A stretch of 64,000 bases of DNA, from contig CAITND010000092.1 in the NCBI GenBank assembly GCA_903893625.1, positions 1-64,000 of the forward strand, given 5' to 3'. Numbering within the stretch: position 1 is the stretch's first letter; the number at the start of each line of letters is the position of its first letter. The stretch is from an uncultured Oscillatoriales cyanobacterium. Its GTDB lineage: Bacteria; Cyanobacteriota; Cyanobacteriia; Cyanobacteriales; Microcoleaceae. This document shows positions 34,177-42,942 of the stretch, one piece after another. The position numbers and the translations under genes are program-made. Below the pieces are notes generated by a model. It did not search any database, was not told where the DNA came from, and saw only the letters and a program-made list of their open reading frames with translations.

Positions 34177-36120
34177 ATGGCAGTTCGTGGCCTAGCGGCA
34201 CCTCCAACCCCTTGGTCGAAGAACTTGGCAGAGCCGAAAATCGACCCAACGGCTTATGTACATTCTTTTTCTAATATTATTGGTGACGTTCGGATTGGGG
34301 CCCATGTATTAGTCGCCCCCGGAACCTCGATTCGCGCCGATGAAGGCTCACCCTTTGCGATTGGGGAAAATAGCAATATCCAAGACGGCGTAGTGATTCA
34401 TGGCTTAGAAGAAGGTCGCGTCAAAGGTGATGACGGTCAATCTTACTCCGTGTGGGTTGGGAAGAATTCTTCAATTACCCACATGGCCTTAATTCATGGC
34501 CCTGCTTATGTGGGAGATAATTGTTTTATCGGCTTCCGCTCTACAGTCTTTAATTCCAGAGTCGGGAATGGTTGCATTGTGATGATGCACGTTTTAATCG
34601 AAGACGTCGAAATTCCCCCCGGAAAATACGTTCCCTCCGGCTCTATTATCACCAATCAACAACAAGCGGATCGCTTACCCAATGTCACGGATGCCGATCT
34701 CAGCTTTGCTGCTGATGTGATTGGAGTTAACCAATCTCTGAAAGCGGGTTATCATTGTTCGGAAAATGCTTCTTGTCTTCACCATATCCGCAACGAAGCG
34801 GCGACTGTTGGCAATGGCAGTGGTCGTGATCGCTCCAATTCTTATACCGGGAGTGCCAATTTAGCCTCCGAAATCGTGCAGCACATCGGGGATCTGTTGG
34901 CCAAAGGTTACAAAATTGGCACTGAACACGCTGATGCTCGTCGCTTCCGTACTGGATCTTGGCGCAGTGGTGCTCCGATCACCGCTAAGAATACTGGAGA
35001 AGTCGTTGCAGCCTTAGAAGCTTGTCTGAGAGAACACGCCGGAGAATATGTGCGTCTGTTAGGCATTGATTCCAAAGCCAAACGCCGGGTGCTGGAAGAA
35101 ATCATTCAACGTCCCGATGGCCCCGTTGCCCAGAAATCCAGCAATGGTAAAGTTAGCACAGCAACGGCCCCTTCCGGTTCGGCCAGCAGCGCCAGTTCCG
35201 ATTTAGGGGGACAAATCGGTGATCTGTTAGCCAAAGGCTTCAAAATTGGCACTGAACACGCCGATGCTCGTCGCTTCCGTACCGGATCTTGGCGCAGTGG
35301 CCCCAGCATCTCTGGATCAGGGGTGGGAGACATTCTCTCCAAATTAGATGCCATCATCAGCGAGCATTCTGGGGAATATGTGCGTCTGATTGGCATTGAC
35401 CCCAAAAACAAACGCCGGGTGTTGGAAGAAATTATTCAGCGTCCCGATGGCCCCGTTGCCAGCAAATCTGGCAGTGGTAAGGTCAGTGTCTCTGCATCTG
35501 CACCTTCGGATTCAGCCACCAGTAGCAGTTCTGCTCTGGGGGGACAAATTGGGGATCTGTTAGCCAAAGGCTTCAAAATTGGGACAGAATACGCCGATGC
35601 TCGTCGCTTCCGCACTGGATCTTGGAATAGTGGCCCTAGCATCTCTGGATCAAGGGTAGCAGAAGTTCTCTCCAAATTAGATGCCATCATCAGTGAGCAT
35701 TCTGGGGAATATGTGCGTCTGATTGGCATTGACCCCAAAAACAAACGCCGGGTGTTGGAAGAAATTATTCAACGTCCCGACGGCAAAGTTGTTAAAACCT
35801 CTCCGGCTGCGGCGGGTGCTTCTACCAGCAGTGCTAGTGTAGCTCCGGCTCCCAATAGCAAATTTGGTAACAGTGTTACGGATCAAGTTCGGGATCTGTT
35901 AACCAAAGGTTACAAAATTGGGACCGAACACGCCGATGCTCGTCGCTTCCGTACCGGATCTTGGCATAGTTGTTCTCCGATTCAATCTAACAATATCTCG
36001 GAAGTGATGGCAGCTTTAGAGGGTTGCGTGAACGAACATCGCGGCGAATATGTGCGGTTGATTGGGATCGACTCCAAAGCCAAACGTCGGGTACTGGAGG
36101 AAATCATCCAACGTCCTTAA
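34177..36120 (+). CDS. ccmM: Carboxysome scaffold CcmM, gamma-carbonic anhydrase plus four RbcS-like domains
   Basis: CcmM organises Rubisco in the carboxysome. The 647-residue protein has an N-terminal left-handed beta-helix carbonic-anhydrase domain (1-210) and four Rubisco-small-subunit-like modules, each starting near [25 protein letters not shown] and ending [11 protein letters not shown]. The zinc ligands His75, His102 and His107 are all present, and so are Cys194 and Cys200, the disulfide pair required for activity in other CcmM enzymes, so it may be catalytically active. Modules 2 and 3 are nearly identical. An in-frame GTG at 34876 (Val234) before module 1 is a candidate start for the short form. 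Modules differ in Cys content: both redox-type cysteines only in module 4. Confidence 0.96.
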   Translation: MAVRGLAAPPTPWSKNLAEPKIDPTAYVHSFSNIIGDVRIGAHVLVAPGTSIRADEGSPFAIGENSNIQDGVVIHGLEEGRVKGDDGQSYSVWVGKNSSITHMALIHGPAYVGDNCFIGFRSTVFNSRVGNGCIVMMHVLIEDVEIPPGKYVPSGSIITNQQQADRLPNVTDADLSFAADVIGVNQSLKAGYHCSENASCLHHIRNEAATVGNGSGRDRSNSYTGSANLASEIVQHIGDLLAKGYKIGTEHADARRFRTGSWRSGAPITAKNTGEVVAALEACLREHAGEYVRLLGIDSKAKRRVLEEIIQRPDGPVAQKSSNGKVSTATAPSGSASSASSDLGGQIGDLLAKGFKIGTEHADARRFRTGSWRSGPSISGSGVGDILSKLDAIISEHSGEYVRLIGIDPKNKRRVLEEIIQRPDGPVASKSGSGKVSVSASAPSDSATSSSSALGGQIGDLLAKGFKIGTEYADARRFRTGSWNSGPSISGSRVAEVLSKLDAIISEHSGEYVRLIGIDPKNKRRVLEEIIQRPDGKVVKTSPAAAGASTSSASVAPAPNSKFGNSVTDQVRDLLTKGYKIGTEHADARRFRTGSWHSCSPIQSNNISEVMAALEGCVNEHRGEYVRLIGIDSKAKRRVLEEIIQRP

Positions 36121-36162
36121 GATCCAGTTTCCTGTTGAAGCACTCTTTTGGTTCCAGCAACA

Positions 36163-36888
36163 ATGAACATATCGCCACCGCAACTCCTAAACCCTGATGT
36201 TTATGTGAGTGGCGATGTCACTATCGATCCAGATGCCACCCTAGCACCAGGGGTGATCCTACAAGCGACAACCGACAGTCAGCTTCGGATTGCTGCGGGA
36301 GTTTGTATCGGTCGGGGAGTCATTATTCAGGTTTATCAAGGTATCCTAGAGATAGAGGCAGGGGTAGTGTTGGGGTCGGGGGTATTAATCCTGGGAGCAG
36401 GAACCATTGGGGAAAATGCCTGTATTGGTTCAGAGACAACGATTTTGGAGAGTTCTATTGCACCTCAACAAGTCGTTGCCGCAAGATCTCTGATTGGGGA
36501 TCGCTCTCGTTTATTAGAACCTGAACAGGTGTCTCCCCCATCGGAAACCCCGCAGTCCCCAGAACCCCAGAGAATTTCGACCTTTCAGGACGAGTTCGAT
36601 CCTCTATTAGAGTTAGCCTCTTTTCCGCCTGAACCGCCGACTACTGCGATATTGGGGGAAAAACCTGTTCAACCTTCGGATATTCTATTGGCTCCTTCTG
36701 AACCGGAAACGGCGATCGCATCTTCCTCGGAAACATCGGAAGAAACGGCTCTGGCTCCACAGTCCCCAGATACTTTGGAACTGTCCACCCAGCCACTCCC
36801 TCCGATTATTTACGGAAAAGATCACCTAAGTCAGTTATTGGATACCTTGCTTCCCCATCGCAAAGCCTTCAATAACCCCCAGAATTGA
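36163..36888 (+). CDS. ccmN: Carboxysome assembly protein CcmN
   Basis: CcmN links the CcmM-Rubisco core to the shell. I start at the ATG at 36163 (MNISPPQLL), not the in-frame TTG at 36148. It has a hexapeptide-repeat beta-helix (about 10-125: GDVTIDPDATLAPGVILQ, GENACIGSETTILESS), a Pro/Ser/Glu-rich linker to about 215, and a C-terminal amphipathic encapsulation peptide (IYGKDHLSQLLDTLLPHRKAF) that binds CcmK. Length is 241 residues. It follows ccmM by 42 bp. Confidence 0.93.
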   Translation: MNISPPQLLNPDVYVSGDVTIDPDATLAPGVILQATTDSQLRIAAGVCIGRGVIIQVYQGILEIEAGVVLGSGVLILGAGTIGENACIGSETTILESSIAPQQVVAARSLIGDRSRLLEPEQVSPPSETPQSPEPQRISTFQDEFDPLLELASFPPEPPTTAILGEKPVQPSDILLAPSEPETAIASSSETSEETALAPQSPDTLELSTQPLPPIIYGKDHLSQLLDTLLPHRKAFNNPQN

Positions 36889-36890
36889 AG

Positions 36891-36929
36891 AGCAGGGGGA
36901 GCAGGGGGAGCAGGGGGAGCAGGGGGAGC
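36891..36929. repeat. AGCAGGGGG nonamer array after ccmN
   Basis: Four 9-bp units, AGCAGGGGG, start right after the ccmN stop. A pyrimidine-rich stretch follows (about 36970-37030, CCCCACCCTGC), so the gap is strand-asymmetric and may form unusual structure. It separates ccmN from ccmO. Confidence 0.85.
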
Positions 36930-37051
36930 TAGGTCAGAATAGGAGAAATCATTAACTTCTGACTCCGCAGTCCGCACCCCACCCTGCTTTTCCCCCCACC
37001 CCACAGCCTAAACCCCACCCTGCTCTTCCCGACCCATCGGAATGATTAAAA

Positions 37052-37819
37052 ATGGACGCAAACAGACAAAATTCCGGTTCTTCTGAACATTCAGTTCAGT
37101 ATGAGTTTAGAGATATGGCTCTGGGTTTAGTTTCCACTCAGAGCTTCCCGGCGATTGTGGGAACGGCAGATATGATGCTGAAATCAGCCGGGGTTCATTT
37201 AGTGGGATATGAAAAAATTGGGAGTGGATATTGTACCGCCATTGTCCGGGGAAAAATTGCCGAAGTGCGTTTAGCGGTGGAAACTGGGGCGCAAACAGCT
37301 AAACAGTTTGGTCAACTGATCTCTACGTTAGTGATTCCTCGACCTTTCCCTAACCTAGAAATTGTGTTTCCGATTAGTTCTCGTTTATCAGAGCTTATGA
37401 GTCGGGGTACTGGTCATCGTTTGAGTAATCAAGCGGTGGGTTTACTAGAAACGCGGGGATTTCCGGCAATGGTCGGGGCGGCGGATGCTATGTTAAAGGC
37501 GGCGAATGTGAGCCTGATGTCCTATGAACGCATTGGGGCGGGGTTGTGTACGGTTATTATTCGGGGGCCCGTGTCCGATGTGGCGATGGCGGTTGAGGCG
37601 GGAATGTTTGAAGCCGAACGCATTGGCGAGTTAAACGCCGTAATGGTAATTCCGCGACCGTTGGAAGAGTTGGATCAAACTTTACCCTTAGCCAGTTGTT
37701 GGATAGAACAGCGTCAACCCTTGAGAGTTCCGATTAATGTTAAGGAACAGGAGAAAGAAGTGGTTCAAATCCCCGATTTACAAAAGTTACCCACTCCGGC
37801 TCAAGAAGAATATTTTTGA
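37052..37819 (+). CDS. ccmO: Carboxysome shell protein CcmO (tandem BMC)
   Basis: The 255-residue protein carries two BMC domains (about 20-110 and 127-215): ALGLVSTQSFPAIVGTADMML and AVGLLETRGFPAMVGAADAML, each with a pore-loop KIGSGY or RIGAGL. CcmO forms pseudo-hexameric trimers at the shell and is needed for carboxysome formation. The charged C-terminal tail (about 225-255) is extra. It closes the ccm operon; the 163-bp gap to ccmN is rich in repeats. In some cyanobacteria ccmO is unlinked, so its place here is a distinguishing trait. Confidence 0.94.
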   Translation: MDANRQNSGSSEHSVQYEFRDMALGLVSTQSFPAIVGTADMMLKSAGVHLVGYEKIGSGYCTAIVRGKIAEVRLAVETGAQTAKQFGQLISTLVIPRPFPNLEIVFPISSRLSELMSRGTGHRLSNQAVGLLETRGFPAMVGAADAMLKAANVSLMSYERIGAGLCTVIIRGPVSDVAMAVEAGMFEAERIGELNAVMVIPRPLEELDQTLPLASCWIEQRQPLRVPINVKEQEKEVVQIPDLQKLPTPAQEEYF

Positions 37820-37865
37820 CAATTTGTGTTAATTTTAGCCCGATATTTGCTATTGGCGATCGCGA

Positions 37866-38453
37866 TTAAATTTCACTTTGGAAAATTTGATTAACGGTTA
37901 GATTAAGTTCCGCAAAAGTCGGAGAAATTAGGCGATCGCTATCTATAAAAACAACTTCATCATACCATCCTTCAGATAGAGTAAAAACAGTAATTTTAGC
38001 TTGTAATGGATCAACAATCCAATATTCAGGAATATTTAAAACCGAATATTCGGCACGTTTGGCACGGTAGTCAACACTTTTAGTTGAGGGGCTAACAACT
38101 TCTACAACTAAAAGCGGGGGTGCTTCATTCAGACGAATAACAGCCTCGCGGTTTTGCAAATTCCGCCACTGTTCTTTAGGAATAATCATAACATCAGGAA
38201 TGCGAACCGTATCCCAGCGATCGCCACGAGGAGATTGAACACCAACAATACCTTGTAATGCTATCCATTCTCTACCTAGCCGATGGTTTTCTGCATCGAA
38301 TGTGCGTTCAAAAAATTTAGCGATCGCACCATGTTGTCCGGTTCCTAATGCCATAGAAACTAATTCTCCATTTACTAATTCATAGAGACTATCTGTACCG
38401 TCATCGTAGTGAAGATACTCTTCAAGGGTAAAGCGTTGGGTTGTGAGAGTCAT
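37866..38453 (-). CDS. Uma2 family (DUF820) endonuclease-like protein
   Basis: From the ATG at 38453 the protein has 195 residues and the usual Uma2 start MTLTTQRFTLEEYLHYDDGTD. Further motifs are YELVNGELV, RIPDVMIIPKEQW and PPLLVVEVVSPSTKSVDYRAKRAEYSVLNIPEYWIVDP, which include the Asp, Glu and Lys of the nuclease-like core. The frame is open another 45 codons to 38588, with no homology that I can see in that part; a longer N-terminus cannot be ruled out. It converges on ccmO and lies at the left edge of an accessory island. Function unknown. Confidence 0.85.
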   Translation of the reverse strand: MTLTTQRFTLEEYLHYDDGTDSLYELVNGELVSMALGTGQHGAIAKFFERTFDAENHRLGREWIALQGIVGVQSPRGDRWDTVRIPDVMIIPKEQWRNLQNREAVIRLNEAPPLLVVEVVSPSTKSVDYRAKRAEYSVLNIPEYWIVDPLQAKITVFTLSEGWYDEVVFIDSDRLISPTFAELNLTVNQIFQSEI

Positions 38454-38612
38454 CTGATTTGTTGTGGTTGGGGATGATTCTATTGTACTATCTTGTTTGG
38501 TTGATTGTGATAATATTGATGTACAATCTACTAAGGCGATTTCATAAATAGAATTTGTGCCAAAGAAAATTCGTGAACTTAAAGCCATTTTACTTAAAGC
38601 CGGATTTACCTA

Positions 38613-38679
38613 AAGCAACCTAGAAACCTGGTTTCTGCATAAATTTATTGTTTCCCAACCGACAATCTTTCAGAGAAAC
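38613..38679. repeat. Left copy of a 67-bp direct repeat
   Basis: It matches 39351-39417 at 66 of 67 bases and is in the same orientation, 738 bp away. It begins AAGCAACCTAGAAACC and ends CAATCTTTCAGAGAAAC. The left copy lacks the closing GAAACC palindrome that the right copy has. The pair brackets the DUF433/DUF5615 genes. Confidence 0.9.
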
Positions 38680-38694
38680 TAAGAAATACTCACT

Positions 38695-38931
38695 ATGAAT
38701 CAATCACTTTTGCAGCGAATCACTCTCGATCTAAATATCTGTCATGGAAAACCCTGCATTCGAGGGTTACGTTATCCGGTTGAGTTTATTTTAGAGTTAC
38801 TGAGTTCGGGGATGAGTATTGAGGAAATTTTAGCAGATTATGATGATTTGGAACGGGATGATATTTTAGCCGCTTTGCTATTTGCGACTCGCTTAACTCA
38901 GGTGAAAAGTATTTATAAAATTGCTATATGA
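38695..38931 (+). CDS. DUF433 domain protein (putative antitoxin)
   Basis: The 78-residue protein is a minimal DUF433: ITLDLNICHGKPCIRGLRYPVEFILELLSSGMSIEEILADYDDLERDDILAALLFA. The C-H-G-K-P-x-I-x-G-x-R-x-P-V core is fully conserved, unlike that of the longer copy at 6719-7045. It overlaps the next gene by 4 bp (ATGA), so the two are co-translated. It lies 16 bp after a 67-bp repeat copy. Its role as the antitoxin of the DUF5615 neighbour is the family-based guess. Confidence 0.88.
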   Translation: MNQSLLQRITLDLNICHGKPCIRGLRYPVEFILELLSSGMSIEEILADYDDLERDDILAALLFATRLTQVKSIYKIAI

Positions 38932-39281
38932 AGTTTCTTATAGATGCTCAATTACCAGTGCGTTTGTCCCGGTTTCTACAAACTGCTGGTTATGATACGA
39001 TTCACACGAGAGATTTACCTCAACAAAATGCAACTCCTGATACTGAAGTCAATACTATTTCAATTCAGGAATCTCGAATTGTCATTACTAAAGATTCAGA
39101 TTTTTTTGATTCATTTTTAATTCGTCAAGAACCTTATAAACTACTTTTGGTGACGACTGGTAATATTACCAATGCAGAACTTGAGGCGTTATTTCAAAGC
39201 AATTTACCTCTATTGGTTGAATTGTTTAGTCAGCACTCACTTATCGAAATAAGTCGAGATGCAATTATTGTGCATCAATAG
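38928..39281 (+). CDS. DUF5615 family PIN-like protein (putative toxin)
   Basis: The 117-residue protein begins MKFLIDAQLPVRLSRFLQTAGYDTIHTRDLP and has IVITKDSDFF in the middle, the DUF5615 pattern of spaced acidic residues on a PIN-like fold. It differs from the 6374-6715 homologue, so the two pairs are not a recent duplication. The ATG overlaps the DUF433 stop. A nuclease toxin role is inferred. After the gene comes a 69-bp gap and then the right copy of the repeat. Confidence 0.87.
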   Translation: MKFLIDAQLPVRLSRFLQTAGYDTIHTRDLPQQNATPDTEVNTISIQESRIVITKDSDFFDSFLIRQEPYKLLLVTTGNITNAELEALFQSNLPLLVELFSQHSLIEISRDAIIVHQ

Positions 39282-39350
39282 TATTAGATTTTTTTCTCTT
39301 TTAAAGTATCAATTTCTACTGCTATTTTACCCAAACTCTTGACAACCCAC

Positions 39351-39426
39351 AAGCAACCTAGAAACCGGGTTTCTGCATAAATTTATTGTTTCCCAACCGA
39401 CAATCTTTCAGAGAAACCCGGTTTCT
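39351..39426. repeat. Right copy of the 67-bp repeat with intact palindromic ends
   Basis: Bases 39351-39417 repeat 38613-38679. The copy continues to 39426 so that GAAACCGGGTTTCT (39361-39374) and GAAACCCGGTTTCT (39413-39426) bracket the core. This layout matches the 63-bp element at 23825-23887 with a different core. Confidence 0.88.
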
Positions 39427-39525
39427 CCTCTCAAATGTGGCACTTAAGATTGATTATTTTATTCAGGGATGGTTTAGGGTATACTTGATATCAAAATCTT
39501 TCAGCCTGAGTAGCTTTAATCATAC

Positions 39526-42333
39526 ATGAACCGACAGGCGTTGGTAGTCGGCATTAACCGATATCCTGATCTGGAAAATTTGAAAAGACCGGCTTTCGAT
39601 GCGGAGGCGATCGCCCATCTTCTCGAAACCTACGGCGGTTTTAAGGTACGCCGATTACCTGCTGGTGTTGCTGATCAGAAATTCAAGGTAAATCCTAAAC
39701 CTGGTTCTGTAGAAGAAACAGTTAATATTAAGCTATTAGAAGAAGAAATTCTCCAACTGTTCGCCATAGGAGAAAAAGATTGCCCTGATACAGCCTTGCT
39801 ATTTTTTGCTGGACACGGTTTGCGAAAACCGCGAGGTTTAAAAGAAGGATTTTTAGCTACCAGTGATACTAATCCTGAGCAAGAATTATATGGTTTGGCT
39901 TTAAATTCACTGCGAGATATTTTACTAGAAAGTGATGTTAAACAGCAGATTATCTGGCTGGATTGTTGTCATAGTGGCAAATTTATCGACGTATTAAATA
40001 AAGCCGATCCAGGTAATGCAGGTAAGGTGCGCGATCGCTGTTTTATTGCTGCCTGTAGTGCTTCGGAAACTGCTTACGCAACTGGTGAACACGGCGTACT
40101 AACTAGCATTCTTTTACAAGGACTCGATCCGCAGCCGCGTCGAGTTAACGAGTGGATAGATAACCTTTTTTTAGCAGATTTCGTTAACCAACAAATACAA
40201 ACTAATGAATACTGGCGAAACTTTCCCCAGCGTCCAGTTTTTAACAATTCTGGCGGAGCAATTCAACTCATTCAGGGAGTAAAAATTGATAAGGAAAAAA
40301 CAGTTAGTACGCGACAACCTGATATTTGTCCCTACAAAGGTTTGCAAGCGTTTGATTTTAACGAGACTGATCCTAAGTATTTTTATGGTCGCACGGCATT
40401 AACTGGCGAGTTAATTGAAAAAGTAAGAACCGGGAATTTTTTAGCAGTTCTCGGCCCTTCGGGAAGTGGTAAATCTTCTGTTGTGAGAGCGGGATTGCTT
40501 TATCAATTAAAATTAGGACAGCGACTTTTACAGAGCAAACAATGGAAAATCTTGCCGGTGATTCGACCCGGAGAATATCCACTGCAAAGTTTAGCAGAAG
40601 CCCTTGCCGAAGGCAATAAAACTGCCTTACGTTGGCTTAAAGATGCACTCAATCAAAATGGGGCTGTAGCACTACAAGAGTTTGTAGCAGATGTTGAAGC
40701 AGAACGGGTATTTTTGGTAATCGACCAATTTGAAGAAGCGTTTACTCTGTGTCAAGGAACTGCGAAACAAGAGGCAGAACGTCAACAGTTTTTTGAGTGT
40801 TTATTAGGAGCTTTAGATAGCAATGAAAATAAACTTTGTGTTGTTATTACCATGCGGGCAGATTTCTTGGGTAAGTGTGCCGAACAGGAATATGCCGGAC
40901 TTGCAAAAATGATTCAAGAGCATTTGGTAACAGTTACACCGATGACTTTTGAGGAGTTAGATGAGGCGATTTGTGAACCAGCAAAGCAGGTAGGTTTAGA
41001 AGTAGAACGTCGGTTAGTTACCCAGATGATTGTAGATGTGAAAGATTCTGCGGGTAGTTTGCCGCTATTGCAATTTTCTCTCACAGCACTCTGGCAGCAG
41101 TGGCATCAACAATGGCAACAAGGAAAACCAGGATTATCTAATCAGCTTACTCTTAATTCTTATAACGAATTGGGTGGTTTAAAGGGAACGCTAGAAGAAC
41201 AAGCAAATAAAGTTTTTGAGAACTTATCGACAGCACAAAAGGAGATAGCCAAGTGGATTTTTATCGAGTTAACGCAGTTGGGAGAAGATGCGGAGGATAC
41301 TCGTCGCCAAGTTACGAAATATCAATTAGTAGAAACTTTGGTAAGGGGGGAATATTCAGAGGCTCTGGTTGAGGAGGTGATAGGGATTTTAAATGATAAA
41401 ACAGCCCGGTTAATTGTCACCAGTGATGAAAATGGAGTGCCAGTGGTTGATATTGCCCATGAAGCGTTGATTAGACATTGGGATAAGTTGCGCGACTGGG
41501 TGAATGTGGAGAGAGAGGCAATTAAAGTTAAACGGAATATTGAGCAAGCCGCTAAAGAGTGGGAGAGCAATGGTAATACTGAAGAGTTAGCTTTTTTGTG
41601 GTTAGGAAGAAAATTAGAGGCAGCAGATAATTATTTTGGATCTGTTCCCTTATCTCCTATTGCTCAAAAGTTTATCGAAGTGAGCAAAACTGTTCAAGAA
41701 CTATTCAATCTAGAATCATCTGAAGCTAAGTCTCCATCATATATACGAAAATTAAGGTATCGTAGAATCGTAGAGCAAGCTGCTCATCGCAGTTTAATTA
41801 CTTCTGTTTCTTCTGAAGTTTTAGACCTACTAAGAGTAAGATTAAGAATACTGCTGAATGATTCTAAAGAAATAGAGACTGAAGTTTTAAAATCAGACCG
41901 AAGTTACCAAGAAAAATTAAATCAATATTTAAAAGTATTTTCAGAAATTATTGCATACGAATTTCCCCTTTCTGATAAAATAAGGAAAGAATTAGAACCT
42001 TTACAAAGAGTTTTAAATATTGCAGATGAGGATGTCCGTACAATAGAAGAACAGGTATCTAAAGATTATATTTATTCTGATTGCCTAATTAGTATTACCT
42101 GTGTTACATCTGACGGTTCTAAAAGAGCATACTCAGAAGTACCTGGTGATATAAGAATTGAAGAATTAATACTAGAATTGTTGCAGTATTTTCATTTCCC
42201 AACAAATATATTAGTTTATAGTTTGATATTGAAACGTAATGGTATGGAACTGCATCCTTCTATGACTCTAATTTCTGCGGGAGTAAAGTCAGGTGATCTC
42301 CTTATACTCTTCCCAATTGTTTCAGCCGGTTAA
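39526..42333 (+). CDS. Caspase-STAND NTPase with ubiquitin-like tail
   Basis: This 935-residue multidomain protein looks like a regulated death or defence effector. Residues 1-250 form a caspase-like (Peptidase C14) protease with His97 in FFAGHG and Cys148 in LDCCHSG. A STAND-type NTPase follows (about 265-690), beginning CPYKGLQAFDFNETDPKYFYGR, with Walker A GPSGSGKS at 310-317 and Walker B VFLVIDQFEE near 400. Then come a helical linker (about 740-845, with the YPLSD-x-x-RKELEPLQ-type module known from other cyanobacterial signalling proteins) and a C-terminal beta-grasp fold (about 846-935, CLISITCVTSDG to LILFPIVSAG). The WD40 or TPR sensor that usually ends such proteins is missing. All catalytic residues are intact. 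Confidence 0.85.
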   Translation: MNRQALVVGINRYPDLENLKRPAFDAEAIAHLLETYGGFKVRRLPAGVADQKFKVNPKPGSVEETVNIKLLEEEILQLFAIGEKDCPDTALLFFAGHGLRKPRGLKEGFLATSDTNPEQELYGLALNSLRDILLESDVKQQIIWLDCCHSGKFIDVLNKADPGNAGKVRDRCFIAACSASETAYATGEHGVLTSILLQGLDPQPRRVNEWIDNLFLADFVNQQIQTNEYWRNFPQRPVFNNSGGAIQLIQGVKIDKEKTVSTRQPDICPYKGLQAFDFNETDPKYFYGRTALTGELIEKVRTGNFLAVLGPSGSGKSSVVRAGLLYQLKLGQRLLQSKQWKILPVIRPGEYPLQSLAEALAEGNKTALRWLKDALNQNGAVALQEFVADVEAERVFLVIDQFEEAFTLCQGTAKQEAERQQFFECLLGALDSNENKLCVVITMRADFLGKCAEQEYAGLAKMIQEHLVTVTPMTFEELDEAICEPAKQVGLEVERRLVTQMIVDVKDSAGSLPLLQFSLTALWQQWHQQWQQGKPGLSNQLTLNSYNELGGLKGTLEEQANKVFENLSTAQKEIAKWIFIELTQLGEDAEDTRRQVTKYQLVETLVRGEYSEALVEEVIGILNDKTARLIVTSDENGVPVVDIAHEALIRHWDKLRDWVNVEREAIKVKRNIEQAAKEWESNGNTEELAFLWLGRKLEAADNYFGSVPLSPIAQKFIEVSKTVQELFNLESSEAKSPSYIRKLRYRRIVEQAAHRSLITSVSSEVLDLLRVRLRILLNDSKEIETEVLKSDRSYQEKLNQYLKVFSEIIAYEFPLSDKIRKELEPLQRVLNIADEDVRTIEEQVSKDYIYSDCLISITCVTSDGSKRAYSEVPGDIRIEELILELLQYFHFPTNILVYSLILKRNGMELHPSMTLISAGVKSGDLLILFPIVSAG

Positions 42334-42381
42334 ACACTGATGTGCAGATTATCTATAATTTATTCAATCATCAATAATATT

Positions 42382-42456
42382 GTTTTAGCTTTTCTTCCAG
42401 ACTATTTTACTATTTTCCGTACCGCCGTCTAGTGATTAATGACAAGAACGCGATCG
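42382..42456. repeat. Left copy of a 75-bp direct repeat
   Basis: It reads GTTTTAGCTTTTCTTCCAGA at its left end and CAAGAACGCGATCG at its right end. About three-quarters of it matches 43376-43448 in the same orientation, including CGTCTAGTGATTAAT. The two copies flank the small gene and HNH gene. Confidence 0.8.
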
Positions 42457-42582
42457 TGTTTTCTCCTGTTTCCGAGAACGCGATCGCGCTCTTCTGCTCA
42501 GAATCAGCATAGCTATAATGGTAAAAGAAAGGTTATAATTAATAATTAACTAACTTTGAACCTAACTAACTTTGAACCAGAT

Positions 42583-42942
42583 ATGACTACAGTTGCGATC
42601 GTGCCTGTATTTAATACCAACGGTGAGAAATATTATCGCGCTATTGCCGGAGATCAACAGTCTGTTGGCACAACTGCGGGTCAAGCTTTAGATAGTTTGA
42701 CTACTTTATTAGGCGAAACAAACTTCAGCGCCTTACTAATTATTCAAAGATTTAACCCTGACGAATTATTTACTGCCGAACAACAAAAACAATTATCGGA
42801 ATTAATGAATTTGTGGCGTGCAGCACGCGATCGCGGAGAAACCCTTTCTTCCAAACAACAAGCAGAATTAGAAACTCTTGTCGAGGCCGAACTTAAAGCG
42901 GCTACATTTCGGACATCGGCTCTTGTAAAACAATTAAGTTAA
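42583..42942 (+). CDS. Small partner protein of an HNH endonuclease
   Basis: I start at the ATG at 42583 (MTTVAIVPVFNTNGEKYYRA), not the in-frame TTG nine codons upstream, giving 119 residues. The protein has a beta-rich start, then a helical end (LFTAEQQKQLSELMNLWRAARDRGETLSSKQQAELETLVEAELKAA). Proteins of this form, with the LWRAARD-x-G segment, are regularly encoded directly before a short HNH gene in cyanobacteria, and this pair follows that: the stop overlaps the next ATG. It may be an antitoxin or control protein; function is not known. Confidence 0.7.
   Translation: MTTVAIVPVFNTNGEKYYRAIAGDQQSVGTTAGQALDSLTTLLGETNFSALLIIQRFNPDELFTAEQQKQLSELMNLWRAARDRGETLSSKQQAELETLVEAELKAATFRTSALVKQLS

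Noticed and set aside
34908-35886. Antisense frames of 65-102 codons opposite ccmM
   Set aside because: They mirror the repeated small-subunit-like modules; the repeated antisense peptides follow from DNA repetition, not from a gene.
38454-38588. 45-codon extension of the Uma2 gene
   Set aside because: Family proteins begin near the ATG at 38453, and the upstream part has no similarity that I can see. No ribosome-binding site decides it, so it stays a weak rejection.
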